Source of the DNA: Bacillota bacterium
Lineage (GTDB): Bacteria > Bacillota > Clostridia > Lachnospirales > Lachnospiraceae
DNA: 64,000 nucleotides
Assembly (NCBI GenBank): GCA_023411225.1
Contig: JAEYPA010000081.1
Coordinates: 1 to 64,000 of the forward strand
Direction: 5' to 3'
In this document: positions 16,080 to 24,800 of the stretch, in pieces
How the letters are laid out: every line of letters starts with the position of its first letter
How positions within the stretch are numbered: position 1 is the first letter of the stretch
The notes under the pieces: generated by a model
The model's input: the letters and a program-made list of their open reading frames with translations, nothing else
Database searches by the model: none
What the model was told of the DNA's origin: nothing
Position numbers and translations under genes: made by a program

Positions 16080-17579
16080 CTATCTACCAAATATTCGTGT
16101 AAGTGTAGCAATATACTCCGTATTAATGTCATCAAACATTTCTTTGCTCAGTCGCCATGTCCAGTTACGTCCCAGTGTTGACGGATAGTTGATTCTTGCC
16201 TCGCCTCCCAGATTCAGATAGTCCTGAATCGGAATGATACACATTTTTGCCACTGAACTGAGGGCTGCCCTTATCATATAATCGGCCACTGTTTCACGTG
16301 CATCCCCATGAATTCCCAGATACTCACAACACAGCTTACGGTCTGCTGAAGATATTACATCATACCAATGCCTGGTCGTATCATTGTCATGTGTGCCGGT
16401 ATATACCACGCAGTTAGCCGTGTAATTGTACGGAAGATAGTTACTCTCTTCCCGGGAGTCAAAAGCAAACTGTAATATCTTCATACCCGGATAACCTGTT
16501 TTCTTCACAAGATTAATAACCGAAGGTGTCAGATAACCCAAATCCTCGGCAATTACCTGTTTGTCACCCAGACATTTCTTCACTGTCTCAAAGAACGCAT
16601 ATCCCGGACCTGGTTCCCAGTGTCCGTTCTCTGCCGTCTCGTCACCGTACGGAATGGAATAATACTCATCAAAGCCTCTGAAATGGTCTATTCTTACCAC
16701 ATCATACAATTCAAAGGTATATCTTAGTCTCTGAATCCACCATTCATAACTTGTTGAAGCGTGATAATCCCACTTATACAGAGGATTACCCCATAACTGT
16801 CCGGTAGCAGCAAAAGCATCGGGAGGACATCCAGCAACGGCCAAAGGGGTTCCATCTGTATCAAATTGAAAGAGTTCGGGATTAGACCAGGCATCAGCTG
16901 AATCAAACGCCACATAGATCGGTATGTCACCTATTATCTTAATCCCGTTGGTATTGGCATATTTTTTGAGTCTGCGCCATTCATCCGTGAAAATATATTG
17001 TTGGAAACGATAAAACTGAATCTCATCTTTAAGCTCTTCGGCATATTTGGCCATAGCCACTTTATCTCTGAATCTTATATCTTCATCCCACTTAATAAAA
17101 CACTGGGATTTATTAGCATCCTTGATCGCCATAAACATGGCATAATCTTCGAGCCAATAGGCACTCTCCTTAACAAAGTTCCTGAACCTATTGTCTTCTT
17201 CTATTTTGCTGTTCATAAATGCTTTTTTCAATAATGCAAAACGAGCCTGGTACATCTTACCATAATCTATACATTGCTCATCAGCTCCAAAATCAAAAGT
17301 CTTGCAATCTTCTTCTGTTATATATCCTCTCTTAACCAAATCATCGGGATCAATAAAATACGGATTACCCGCAAAAGTCGAAAATGACTGATAAGGTGAA
17401 TCGCCATAGCCTGTAGGGCCAAGGGGGAGAATCTGCCAATATTTTTGTCCCGAAGCCTTAAGTTTATCCACGAATTCATATGCCTCTTTTGAGAAGCATC
17501 CAATACCGTATTTAGATGGTAAAGAAGCGATAGGAAGAAGTATTCCGGCCTCTCTTTTCATATCTTTTTGTCTATTCAT
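16080..17579 (-). CDS. malQ: 4-alpha-glucanotransferase (amylomaltase, GH77)
   Basis: A 499-aa GH77 enzyme of normal length. It starts with the family pattern REAGILLPIASLPSKYGIG and shows the catalytic segments VRIDHFRGFDEYY (nucleophile Asp), AEDLGYLTP (acid/base Glu) and TGTHDNDTTRHW. It transfers maltosyl and longer glucan units between maltodextrins in the cytoplasm and releases glucose. It is the last gene of the maltodextrin operon, 33 bp after the MalG-type permease. DNA here is clearly richer in G and C than the flanking operons. Confidence 0.96.
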   Translation of the reverse strand: MNRQKDMKREAGILLPIASLPSKYGIGCFSKEAYEFVDKLKASGQKYWQILPLGPTGYGDSPYQSFSTFAGNPYFIDPDDLVKRGYITEEDCKTFDFGADEQCIDYGKMYQARFALLKKAFMNSKIEEDNRFRNFVKESAYWLEDYAMFMAIKDANKSQCFIKWDEDIRFRDKVAMAKYAEELKDEIQFYRFQQYIFTDEWRRLKKYANTNGIKIIGDIPIYVAFDSADAWSNPELFQFDTDGTPLAVAGCPPDAFAATGQLWGNPLYKWDYHASTSYEWWIQRLRYTFELYDVVRIDHFRGFDEYYSIPYGDETAENGHWEPGPGYAFFETVKKCLGDKQVIAEDLGYLTPSVINLVKKTGYPGMKILQFAFDSREESNYLPYNYTANCVVYTGTHDNDTTRHWYDVISSADRKLCCEYLGIHGDARETVADYMIRAALSSVAKMCIIPIQDYLNLGGEARINYPSTLGRNWTWRLSKEMFDDINTEYIATLTRIFGR

Positions 17580-17612
17580 AACGTACTTTTCTCCGTTAGT
17601 TGCTTATATCAA

Positions 17613-18452
17613 TCAGCCCTTAACACTACCTGAAGTCAGTCCTGCCACAAAGAATCTCTGGCTGCAGATAAATACAATCAGGATAGGTAACAATGAGAAT
17701 ACCGATAATGCAAATACATATCCCCATTGAGTAAACTGATGCTCACCGAAGAATCCTGAGATTGCTATCGGCAAAGTTCTCTTCAAATTATCTGTAATAA
17801 CAGTGTTAGCCCAAGGAAATTCTTCCCAGGCGGTAAGAAAATTAAATATGGATACAGATGCAATTCCCGCCTTGGCCAGTGGAAGCGCCATATGAATATA
17901 TACCCTGAACACGCTACCACCGTCAATGTATATCGCCTCATCCAGTTCTCTCGGAATGCTCTCAACAAATCCCTTAATCATAAATGTGGAATAAGGAATG
18001 GTCCAGGCTACATAGAAAGGTATTAGTCCTCCTAGAGTATTAATTGTATGAAGTTTAACCGCCAGTTCGTACTGTGGTACAATAAGTGTTGTTCCTGGTA
18101 TAATCATTGTCAAAATAATGAACCCAAATAAGAACTTCTTACCCGGAAAACTGAAACGCGCAATTACAAATCCCAATGCGGACGCTATTGCCGCAGCCAG
18201 AACAACCGACAGTACCGATACAAACATACTGTTCAGGAAATTCATTAAGAACTTGCTCTGCCCCAATATGTATTTGTAGTTTTCAAGCGTCAACTCTTTG
18301 AGTGTGGGGAAAAACTTCGGCGGATAAGAATACAACGCGCCGTTTGGTTTTAATGAGGTACTCACCATATATACCATGGGAAGTACAACTATAACCATAC
18401 CAAGAATCAACAATATATGCAGAATCAATTGTGTTAATGTTTTCTTCTTCAT
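17613..18452 (-). CDS. Maltodextrin ABC transporter permease (MalG type)
   Basis: A 279-aa inner-membrane permease with six predicted membrane segments. The EAA loop that docks on the ATPase is present: DEAIYIDGGSVFRVYIHMAL. It ends in GLTSGSVKG, the usual MalG-type tail. The gene begins 3 bases after the MalF-type gene. The operon has no ATPase gene, so a shared ATPase of the MsmK/MalK type encoded elsewhere must energise it (known for many Firmicutes; inference here). Confidence 0.93.
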   Translation of the reverse strand: MKKKTLTQLILHILLILGMVIVVLPMVYMVSTSLKPNGALYSYPPKFFPTLKELTLENYKYILGQSKFLMNFLNSMFVSVLSVVLAAAIASALGFVIARFSFPGKKFLFGFIILTMIIPGTTLIVPQYELAVKLHTINTLGGLIPFYVAWTIPYSTFMIKGFVESIPRELDEAIYIDGGSVFRVYIHMALPLAKAGIASVSIFNFLTAWEEFPWANTVITDNLKRTLPIAISGFFGEHQFTQWGYVFALSVFSLLPILIVFICSQRFFVAGLTSGSVKG

Positions 18453-18455
18453 TGC

Positions 18456-19340
18456 TTATACATCCCCCTTGTTCTTCATCATTCGGAATTCAATCACCGC
18501 CAAGATTGCAAGTGCAACGGTGATAATGAATGACAATGCCGCAGAGTAACCAAACTTACCTGTACTGAATGCCTTGTAATACATCCAGGTAAGTACCGAA
18601 TCGGTCTTATGTGCCGGTCCACCCCCCGTAATCAACTTAATTGATGTGAATACGTTGAAGCCACCGATGGTTAACATTACAAGTGCAAATAGTATATTAC
18701 TTCGAATTGATGGCAGTGTGATAGAGATAAACTTTCGCCAGGCTCCAGCTCCGTCAATGGCTGCCGCTTCGTACAGTTCTGTCGGAACTGTCTGCAGTGC
18801 CGCAAGGAAAACAACCATGTTCCAGCCGATTCCTTTCCATATACCCAGCATCATGGCTACGAACAGGCCACCTGCTCTGGAATCAAGCCATTTAACATTA
18901 GTGCTTGTGAGGTGAATAATATTCTGAAGGAAATAGTTAAGCAGTCCTTCTGAATTAAACACATATTTGAAAACCAATGATGCAATAACCCATGAAGTAA
19001 TAACCGGCAGATAATAGAACACTCTGTATCCGACCTTAAATCTGCTTACCTTATTAAGAAGTAAGGCAACCAGTAAGCCAAGAATCATCTGACCTGGTAC
19101 AGTGACAATAGTGTACATTAATGTATTTTCAAAAGTTATTCGGAAAAATTTATCCGATAAAACCTCTTTATAATTTTCTAATCCAATAAATTTCTGACCT
19201 AATATACTTCCGAAATCCCATTCCATAAAGCTCATAAAAAAGAGTTTTACAATGGGATATAGAGTAAACATTGCAAGTACAAGTACTCCCGGAAGCAACA
19301 ATATGAATATTTGTGATTTACTCTTTTTTGAAATACGCAT
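18456..19340 (-). CDS. Maltodextrin ABC transporter permease (MalF type)
   Basis: A 294-aa permease with six membrane segments. The EAA loop is visible as ELYEAAAIDGAGAWRKFISI. It lacks the extra periplasmic domain of enterobacterial MalF, as normal for Gram-positive sugar transporters of this type. It pairs with the MalG-type protein encoded directly downstream and the lipoprotein encoded upstream. The 110-base gap before it holds a strong RNA hairpin that may separate expression levels of the binding protein and the permeases. Confidence 0.93.
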   Translation of the reverse strand: MRISKKSKSQIFILLLPGVLVLAMFTLYPIVKLFFMSFMEWDFGSILGQKFIGLENYKEVLSDKFFRITFENTLMYTIVTVPGQMILGLLVALLLNKVSRFKVGYRVFYYLPVITSWVIASLVFKYVFNSEGLLNYFLQNIIHLTSTNVKWLDSRAGGLFVAMMLGIWKGIGWNMVVFLAALQTVPTELYEAAAIDGAGAWRKFISITLPSIRSNILFALVMLTIGGFNVFTSIKLITGGGPAHKTDSVLTWMYYKAFSTGKFGYSAALSFIITVALAILAVIEFRMMKNKGDV

Positions 19341-19373
19341 AATTTATCCTCAATTTTGAATTACTTTTATACT

Positions 19374-19403
19374 CGGAGAGGACTCTCATACAGAGCCTCT
19401 CCG
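19374..19403 (-). promoter_or_regulatory. Intercistronic mRNA hairpin between binding-protein and permease genes
   Basis: A 12-bp stem with one bulged base (CGGAGAGG/CCTCTCCG plus an inner CTCT/AGAG) and a 5-nt loop, with no T-run. Such hairpins after binding-protein genes are known to protect the upstream mRNA or partly stop transcription, which gives more binding protein than permease. Confidence 0.55.
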
Positions 19404-19450
19404 ACCTACATTGACATCTTAATTTTTTTAATCTATACTGTTAATAAATT

Positions 19451-20770
19451 TTACTCTTTAGCAAGAAGGGCATCCCACTTGGTTGCAAGTTCATCAAGAG
19501 CATCTTTTACGCTCTTCTCATCACTCATGATTGCTGAAAGAGCTACGCTTAAATCATTGTCCATTTCAGACCAGCATGAAACAGTAGGACGAGCCTTAGC
19601 TGTGTCAATTGCTTCAAGGTAAGGTGCGAAATCAGCTTTCTTGGCTGTATCGCTCTCCATAGCCTTAAGGTTAACAGGAATCTGGCCACATTTAGCCATT
19701 TCTTCCTGTGCATATTCACCGGTCATAAACTGCATGAACTTCCAAGCAGCTTCCTTATTGGCTGACTTGAACATACAGATATCTTCACCACCGAGTACAG
19801 ATACGGAACCACCGGCTCCTGTAGGCATTTCAGCTGTCTCATACTTGAAATCAGGATATGCGCCAGCAAGTTCAGCTACTTTCCAAGGACCTTCAAGAAT
19901 CATTGCATATCTTCCGGTACCGAAACCATCTGTCATAGGGATATCACCACTGTTCCAACCTGTTACACCGCCTTCATCATATAGATCCTTGAAAGCCTGA
20001 ACAGCCTTAATGGTTGCTTCGCTGTTGATATAACCTGATGCTTTAGTCTGTGACTCATCCGTAAGGGTTCCACCCATTGACCAGATGAAAGGACAAAGAT
20101 TCCAGCCTGCAAGTGCAGGTTCTTCATAACCCCATACTTGCTGACCTTCTGCATTCTTACCTGACAGTTTCTTAATACCTGCTATGAATTCATCCATAGT
20201 TTTTGGAATTGTAAGACCTGCATCTGCCAATGCTTTTGAGTTAACATAGAGGATCTTGGTATTGGTGTTAAGTGCAAGACCATATGTATTATCACCGACA
20301 TTTGCTGTTGTCATTGCACTTTTTAGGAGCTTAGCAGATACTTCAGCAAAATCACTCATCTCAGTATTAAGCGGAACAAGGATGTCTGACTTCTCGAATT
20401 CAGGAATCCAAGCAATATCAAGACGTGCTACATCCGGCAATGTATTTGACTGAGCGCTGATAAGAATCTTATCATGAAGATTTGCCCAATCGTAAGATAC
20501 GGGATTAATCTTAATTCCAGGGTTCTCTTCTTCGAACTTTGGAATCAATACATTTGTAAGTGTTTCATTTTCTGCAGACTCTGCGCTGTAGTTATGCCAG
20601 AAGTTAAGTGTTACCTCTTCGGTAGGTACCTTTGTTTCTGGTGTTGCTGTTTCCTGACTCTTAGAGTCGGTTGCAGGTGTTGCTGTCGATTTGTTACCAC
20701 AGCCAATTGCTGCCAGGCAAGTCATCGCTGCGATTACAATCGACAGCACTTTTTTTGAGTTTTTTCTCAT
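19451..20770 (-). CDS. Maltodextrin ABC transporter substrate-binding lipoprotein (MalE type)
   Basis: A 439-aa extracellular solute-binding protein (SBP_bac_1 family). A signal peptide ends in a lipobox with Cys24 (AAIGC). A Thr/Pro/Glu-rich linker follows, then the domain starting VTLNFWHNYSAES. The segment MEGPWKVAEL-like (MILEGPWKVAEL) typical of sugar-binding members is near residue 285. It captures maltodextrins at the cell surface. Its start overlaps the stop of the GH13 gene by 4 bases (ATGA), so translation is coupled. Confidence 0.93.
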   Translation of the reverse strand: MRKNSKKVLSIVIAAMTCLAAIGCGNKSTATPATDSKSQETATPETKVPTEEVTLNFWHNYSAESAENETLTNVLIPKFEEENPGIKINPVSYDWANLHDKILISAQSNTLPDVARLDIAWIPEFEKSDILVPLNTEMSDFAEVSAKLLKSAMTTANVGDNTYGLALNTNTKILYVNSKALADAGLTIPKTMDEFIAGIKKLSGKNAEGQQVWGYEEPALAGWNLCPFIWSMGGTLTDESQTKASGYINSEATIKAVQAFKDLYDEGGVTGWNSGDIPMTDGFGTGRYAMILEGPWKVAELAGAYPDFKYETAEMPTGAGGSVSVLGGEDICMFKSANKEAAWKFMQFMTGEYAQEEMAKCGQIPVNLKAMESDTAKKADFAPYLEAIDTAKARPTVSCWSEMDNDLSVALSAIMSDEKSVKDALDELATKWDALLAKE

Positions 20771-22515
20771 TTTTGTTTCCTCCTTTGAACTATGACATAT
20801 ACAGATTCAGGCTCCAATACCGTAGGTACTTTGTCCTTCTCTGTTAAGTCTCCATCTTTGTCTAGTTTGTACACAATTCCATCAGGGATAATACCCTTTG
20901 GGGCAGTGTCTTCATCGGCCTTTCCGTGGATGATTACCGTTATGTTCTCATCACCGTAACTTCTGCTAAATACCACCAGGTCTTCAAAAGCCAAAGTATA
21001 TAGTAACCTGTAGTCACCCAGGCGAAGGGATGTATAACGCTTACGAAGTGCGATAAGTGATTGATAATACTTAAACATACCCTTATCTGCCTTATCGTCC
21101 CATACCATACACTTACGACAATCCGGATCATTTTCACCGGTTATTCCTACCTCATCGCCGTAATATATTGCAGGTGAGCCTTCAAATAACATCTGGAAAG
21201 CAACTGCAAGTCTCATCCTGTCCTTAGACTCATTACAGTAGAACAAGAATCTCTCTGTATCATGGGAATCCAACAGATTGTATTGCACTTTATTGGTAAT
21301 TCTTCTATTGGCTCCTAGCATCCTGTTGATTCGAATACCAAATTCTTCAGCATCAATTACACCTAATCCGTAGTAATCTCTGACTGCATCTCTGAAGCAA
21401 TAGTTCATGACCGCATCCATCTTCTTACCATCTAACAGATTGCCTCCATCCCCCCATGTCTCACCAAGCAATAACATCTCGGGATATTTCTTCTTTAAGC
21501 GGTATCTTGCTTCATTCCATAAGGTCCCGTCCACTTCATCAGCCACATCAAGTCGCCAACCGTCAATTCCGTATTCCCTAATCCAGTAATCCATTACATC
21601 AATCACATACTCTCTCACTTCAGGATTGGCGGTGTTAAGCTTCGGCATATACTTATAGGCGCCTACACATTCATAATCGTGATGTGTAATCATAGGCTTG
21701 TCTGCCGTAAAGAAGAACCAGTCATAATACATTGATTGCTTTCCTTTTTCAAAAGCATCCTGAAACGGTGCGAAGTGAATACCTGTATGATTGAAGACAC
21801 CATCTAACAGTATCCTTATTTCGGCCTCGTGACATTCCTTAACCAGTTCAGCGAATTCTTCATTGGTTCCGAATATCGGATCCACCTTATAATAATCGGT
21901 TGTTGCATATTTGTGATTAAAATCGCCCTCAAAAATCGGATTAAGGTATATACACTCGATTCCAAGTTCTCTTAGGTAAGGAATCTTCTTACGAATACCT
22001 GCGATGTCCCCCCCCATGTAATTCTCTCTTGTCGGTGCTGTTCCCCACTCACATATCTCCTTCGGGTCATTAGAGGTATCCCCATTACAGAATCTTTCGG
22101 GGAATATCTGATAATAGATACAGCCCTTAGCCCACTTAGGAACATCTATGCAATCATTGGGATTAGCATATAAGAATTCAAAATAATCATTCTTCGGTTC
22201 CTTCGTCATGCATCCCGTCGATGTGAAATAAACGATACGTCCGTCAGCATATTCAAGTATAAAGAAATATTTCTGATATCGTGCTATCTTTGGAAAAGTC
22301 ACCTTGCACTCCCAGATATCCATTACATCATCTCTAAGAATGAATCTCATCTTCTCCTCTTTTTTCACATCAGGTGTTGTTCGGCTGAAGTACTTGAGTG
22401 TAACCGACATTACTTTCTCTTTCTCTGTTTTCAAGAGAAATACCAACTGATTTCTGGTTTCCGGATAAATGTAATCCGACGTATTTCTATGAATTACCAT
22501 TTCCGGCATATTCAT
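20767..22515 (-). CDS. GH13 alpha-amylase-family enzyme (neopullulanase/cyclomaltodextrinase/maltogenic type)
   Basis: A 582-aa cytoplasmic GH13 enzyme with an N-terminal beta-domain (CBM34-like, residues 1-110) as in neopullulanases. The four conserved regions are present: LDGVFNHTG, GWRLDVADEV with the nucleophile Asp, LLGETWGDGG with the acid Glu, and NLLDSHDTERF. It hydrolyses imported maltodextrins or cyclodextrins. The ATG at 22515 is only 2 bases after GGAGG; the ATG at 22509 (Met3) has better spacing and may be the true start. It lies 10 bases after the regulator gene and overlaps the binding-protein gene. Confidence 0.92.
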   Translation of the reverse strand: MNMPEMVIHRNTSDYIYPETRNQLVFLLKTEKEKVMSVTLKYFSRTTPDVKKEEKMRFILRDDVMDIWECKVTFPKIARYQKYFFILEYADGRIVYFTSTGCMTKEPKNDYFEFLYANPNDCIDVPKWAKGCIYYQIFPERFCNGDTSNDPKEICEWGTAPTRENYMGGDIAGIRKKIPYLRELGIECIYLNPIFEGDFNHKYATTDYYKVDPIFGTNEEFAELVKECHEAEIRILLDGVFNHTGIHFAPFQDAFEKGKQSMYYDWFFFTADKPMITHHDYECVGAYKYMPKLNTANPEVREYVIDVMDYWIREYGIDGWRLDVADEVDGTLWNEARYRLKKKYPEMLLLGETWGDGGNLLDGKKMDAVMNYCFRDAVRDYYGLGVIDAEEFGIRINRMLGANRRITNKVQYNLLDSHDTERFLFYCNESKDRMRLAVAFQMLFEGSPAIYYGDEVGITGENDPDCRKCMVWDDKADKGMFKYYQSLIALRKRYTSLRLGDYRLLYTLAFEDLVVFSRSYGDENITVIIHGKADEDTAPKGIIPDGIVYKLDKDGDLTEKDKVPTVLEPESVYVIVQRRKQK

Positions 22516-22524
22516 TACCTCCTT

Positions 22525-23526
22525 CTATTTTTTTGTTGAATCCCTGACAATCAATTGTGTAGGGATTCTGTAACTTACATTGGTTAATTCGGCATTCTTA
22601 ATCTTCTGGAACAAGAACTTGGTTGCCTCTTCTCCCATCTTGTAAGTATCAACATCCACTACGGTCAGAGCAGGTTCCATATACTCGGCCAGCGGATAGT
22701 TATCAAAAGTAATAAGTCCTATATCACCAGGGACACGAATATTCCTGTTCTTCAATTCCCTAAGTACCTTAAATGCAACTATGTTGTTGGTACAAATAAT
22801 ACTGTCCGGTCTGTCTGCATCATCAAACAACTCATTCATTACTCTGTTGACTTCTCCCTCTCCATCCTTTGTTTCGATGATCCACTGTTTGTGTGATACA
22901 CAGATAGCTGATTTGTAACCGAAAATTCTTTGTTTTTCAAACATGGTACCCTTGTTCTCAACAATAAGTGCCGGTGCTCTGTATCCCATTTTAAGCAAAT
23001 GTTCTACCGCAAGTCTGCTGCCCTGCTCATTGTCCATATCAACCCAAAACACTTCTTTGGACTTTTCTTCCGGTTCACCCAGTACCACAAAAGGCATCTT
23101 ATAATCAACAAGCAGTTTAACCAATTCTTTATTCATTATGGACACAGGGAGAATAATGCCGTCCACTTTGTGTTCCGTTATCAGGCTTGTTACCGTATTG
23201 TTCTGCTTGCAATTGGCATCAGTGGTAATTAGCACATTGTAGCCCTTAGCCTGTGAGACTCTCTCAATTGCAGATACACTCTGAATGAAGAAAGCATTGG
23301 AGAATGCATCGGCATTACCCGCATCGATTGCAAGTGCAATGGTCGTGGTATTACCATTTACCAGACTTCTGGCAGCAACATTGGGATGATAATTCAATTC
23401 TTTCATAGCCTTAGTTATTTTGGCTTTTGTCTCTTCCGAAATGCTTGCCGTGCCATTGATTACTCTCGACACTGTGGAAGGATTAACTCCTACCATTTTC
23501 GCTATATCTTTTATTGTTGCAGGCAT
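22525..23526 (-). CDS. LacI-family regulator of the maltodextrin operon (MalR-like)
   Basis: A 333-aa LacI/GalR protein. The HTH (residues 3-25, IKDIAKMVGVNPSTVSRVIN) is followed by the hinge helix region NVAARSLV and a periplasmic-binding-protein-like sensor domain. It is the first gene of the mal operon, directly behind a strong promoter with two LacI-type palindromes (23588-23599 and 23621-23634). It is therefore most likely an autoregulated repressor released by maltose or maltodextrin. Confidence 0.93.
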   Translation of the reverse strand: MPATIKDIAKMVGVNPSTVSRVINGTASISEETKAKITKAMKELNYHPNVAARSLVNGNTTTIALAIDAGNADAFSNAFFIQSVSAIERVSQAKGYNVLITTDANCKQNNTVTSLITEHKVDGIILPVSIMNKELVKLLVDYKMPFVVLGEPEEKSKEVFWVDMDNEQGSRLAVEHLLKMGYRAPALIVENKGTMFEKQRIFGYKSAICVSHKQWIIETKDGEGEVNRVMNELFDDADRPDSIICTNNIVAFKVLRELKNRNIRVPGDIGLITFDNYPLAEYMEPALTVVDVDTYKMGEEATKFLFQKIKNAELTNVSYRIPTQLIVRDSTKK

Positions 23527-23587
23527 AATATATTCTCCTTTTTATTAGCCCAATTCACTCTAAGTCAGTGATTTGCCTTTTTTTCAC

Positions 23588-23634
23588 GCAAACGTTTGCA
23601 TCCGATGTTAAAAATTATAGTGCAAACGCTTGCA
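23588..23634 (-). promoter_or_regulatory. Two LacI-type operators of the mal operon
   Basis: GCAAACGTTTGC at 23588-23599 is a perfect palindrome. TGCAAACGCTTGCA at 23621-23634 is nearly one. Their centres are 34 bp apart. Both lie just downstream of the predicted start point, the classic roadblock position for LacI-family repressors. A cre-like role for CcpA is an alternative. Confidence 0.8.
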
Positions 23635-23646
23635 CTTTCTAATTAC

Positions 23647-23675
23647 ATAGTATCGCGCACTACGTCTCTTGTCAA
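23647..23675 (-). promoter_or_regulatory. Promoter of the mal operon
   Basis: On the minus strand TTGACA (23670-23675), 17 bp, TACTAT (23647-23652). The -35 hexamer follows directly on the T-run of the terminator at 23677-23714. Confidence 0.8.
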
Positions 23676-23676
23676 T

Positions 23677-23714
23677 AAAAAAACACATTTCATACACGAT
23701 TTGTGAAATGTGTT
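23677..23714 (-). terminator. Minus-strand terminator abutting the mal promoter
   Basis: An 11-bp perfect stem (23682-23692 with 23704-23714) with a T-run of seven on the minus strand. It shields the mal promoter from transcription coming from the right. Confidence 0.8.
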
Positions 23715-23811
23715 AAATCTAAATATTCAATTTTAGATATTTCGCACAAAAATTGTTATAATTACTATACGTTCTGTCTTCTGACAATCAACTAGGCCAC
23801 ATTTGCTCCCA

Positions 23812-23967
23812 CTACTGACAGGACAACCAGCTTAAGACAACAAATCCATGGTATTCTCCAAAAAAGTACGTGCCTTCCTGTAAGAAGATTACTTTCTCGA
23901 ACACATCTGCAGCTTCTTCAATTAATATCCTGTAGAAATCCTCTCTGGCAATTCCTTGTTTATCTGT
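23812..23967 (-). pseudogene. Coding remnant of unknown protein
   Basis: A 51-residue open stretch without its own start codon, with clearly protein-like composition: the segments EDFYRILIEEAADVFEKVIF and YFFGEYHGFVVLSWL. The same frame continues to the right across an in-frame TAA (23968-23970) into VYCGEPDAL, so a nonsense mutation seems to have broken a gene. I do not recognise the family. Confidence 0.4.
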
Positions 23968-24108
23968 TTACAGGGCATCCGGTTCTCCACAATATACCAT
24001 GATTTTCAATAAACAAATATCAACTGCTCTAATTTTTGTTAAATATACACTATATACTATATTTCTCATATAATAATCATATAACCATATAAATAAGGAA
24101 TGATCATT

Positions 24109-24195
24109 ATGAGCCGAGGATGTAATAGATTTGATAGAAGACATAGGAACAGACGCAGACGTCGTAGGGGTTTTGTTATTATAAAAAGATTTTAA
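24109..24195 (+). CDS. Candidate 28-aa Arg-rich small protein
   Basis: ATG at 24109 follows AAGGA with 9-base spacing, and TATAAT lies about 40 bases upstream. The product is 28 residues with a run of Arg/Asn/His in the middle (DRRHRNRRRRRRG) and a hydrophobic end (FVIIKRF). It would be strongly basic and could bind nucleic acid, or be a small stress or spore peptide. A short GC-rich hairpin follows at about 24255-24272. There is no neighbour on the same strand. It may be chance, but start, spacing and promoter-like upstream DNA together make it worth listing. Confidence 0.35.
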   Translation: MSRGCNRFDRRHRNRRRRRRGFVIIKRF

Positions 24196-24530
24196 AACTA
24201 TTTCATTACTGATGGATTCTATTTGATAACCCTTGATATATAATATAGAGATTAGGCAGCCTAAGCTGTCTTTTCTCATGTTAAAAGAGAATCCCCTCAT
24301 TGATAAGACAATTTACCTTTTGAGTTAACATCCGAAATATCGTGTGGTCGATATCTCTATTCAACACACATAATATTATTGGCTGCTTTTTCCCTAAAAG
24401 GTTGGATTAACAGGCCAACCACTATACACCTACAAGTTTTAAATTATACAATTTGTTTTTGTGTATTGGGTGGATTGTGAAGATTTTTGAGATAATGTGG
24501 CTGCTATATTAAACTATCTCATACCATCAA

Positions 24531-24716
24531 CTACTCTCCTATCGAATACTGTTTTATCTCACTATCTGTAATAGCCTCATATAACTCCACTATCTTCTGA
24601 ATCTTCTTTTCCTCCTCATCTATACACTTACGTAGTTCTCTTATTCTATTATCAACACGTTCAGCTTCTACTGGTTGTTCCATCTGCACATAGCAGATGG
24701 TTTTAATGGTGATCAA
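24531..24716 (-). pseudogene. Short coiled-coil frame, possible recombinase remnant
   Basis: A 61-codon frame that starts only with TTG and has no good ribosome site. Its middle (VDNRIRELRKCIDEEEKKIQ) is a heptad-like coil, similar in kind to the coil of large serine recombinases or transposases. It is too short to identify and may be non-functional. Confidence 0.2.
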
Positions 24717-24727
24717 TGTCTAGCAAC

Positions 24728-24762
24728 AATGTGGTGGCCACATTATATGTAACCACCACATT
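24728..24762 (-). other. Hairpin behind the substrate-binding-protein gene
   Basis: A perfect 10-bp inverted repeat (AATGTGGTGG / CCACCACATT) with a 15-nt loop, 39 bases after the end of the sugar-binding-protein gene. No T-run follows on the minus strand, so it may be an mRNA-stabilising 3' hairpin rather than a full terminator. Confidence 0.5.
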
Positions 24763-24800
24763 ATACAACTCATATTAATGGAAGCATTCTATTTCAAACT

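Larger units (their letters stand above)
23715..24800. other. Long region without established genes
   Basis: About 1.1 kb. It holds a nonsense-interrupted coding remnant (minus, 23812-23967), a 28-codon Arg-rich small frame (plus, 24109-24195), a weak coiled-coil frame (minus, 24531-24716) and a 10-bp hairpin near 24728-24762 just behind the sugar-binding-protein gene. A minus-strand frame at 23968-24300 contains no recognisable domain. The rest, notably 24310-24530, shows only short hairpins and A+T-rich DNA. Confidence 0.5.

Noticed and set aside
23968..24300. 110-codon minus-strand frame
   Set aside because: No domain, no convincing ribosome site, it overlaps the better-supported Arg-rich frame on the other strand, and only its last residues look like part of the broken gene at 23812-23967.
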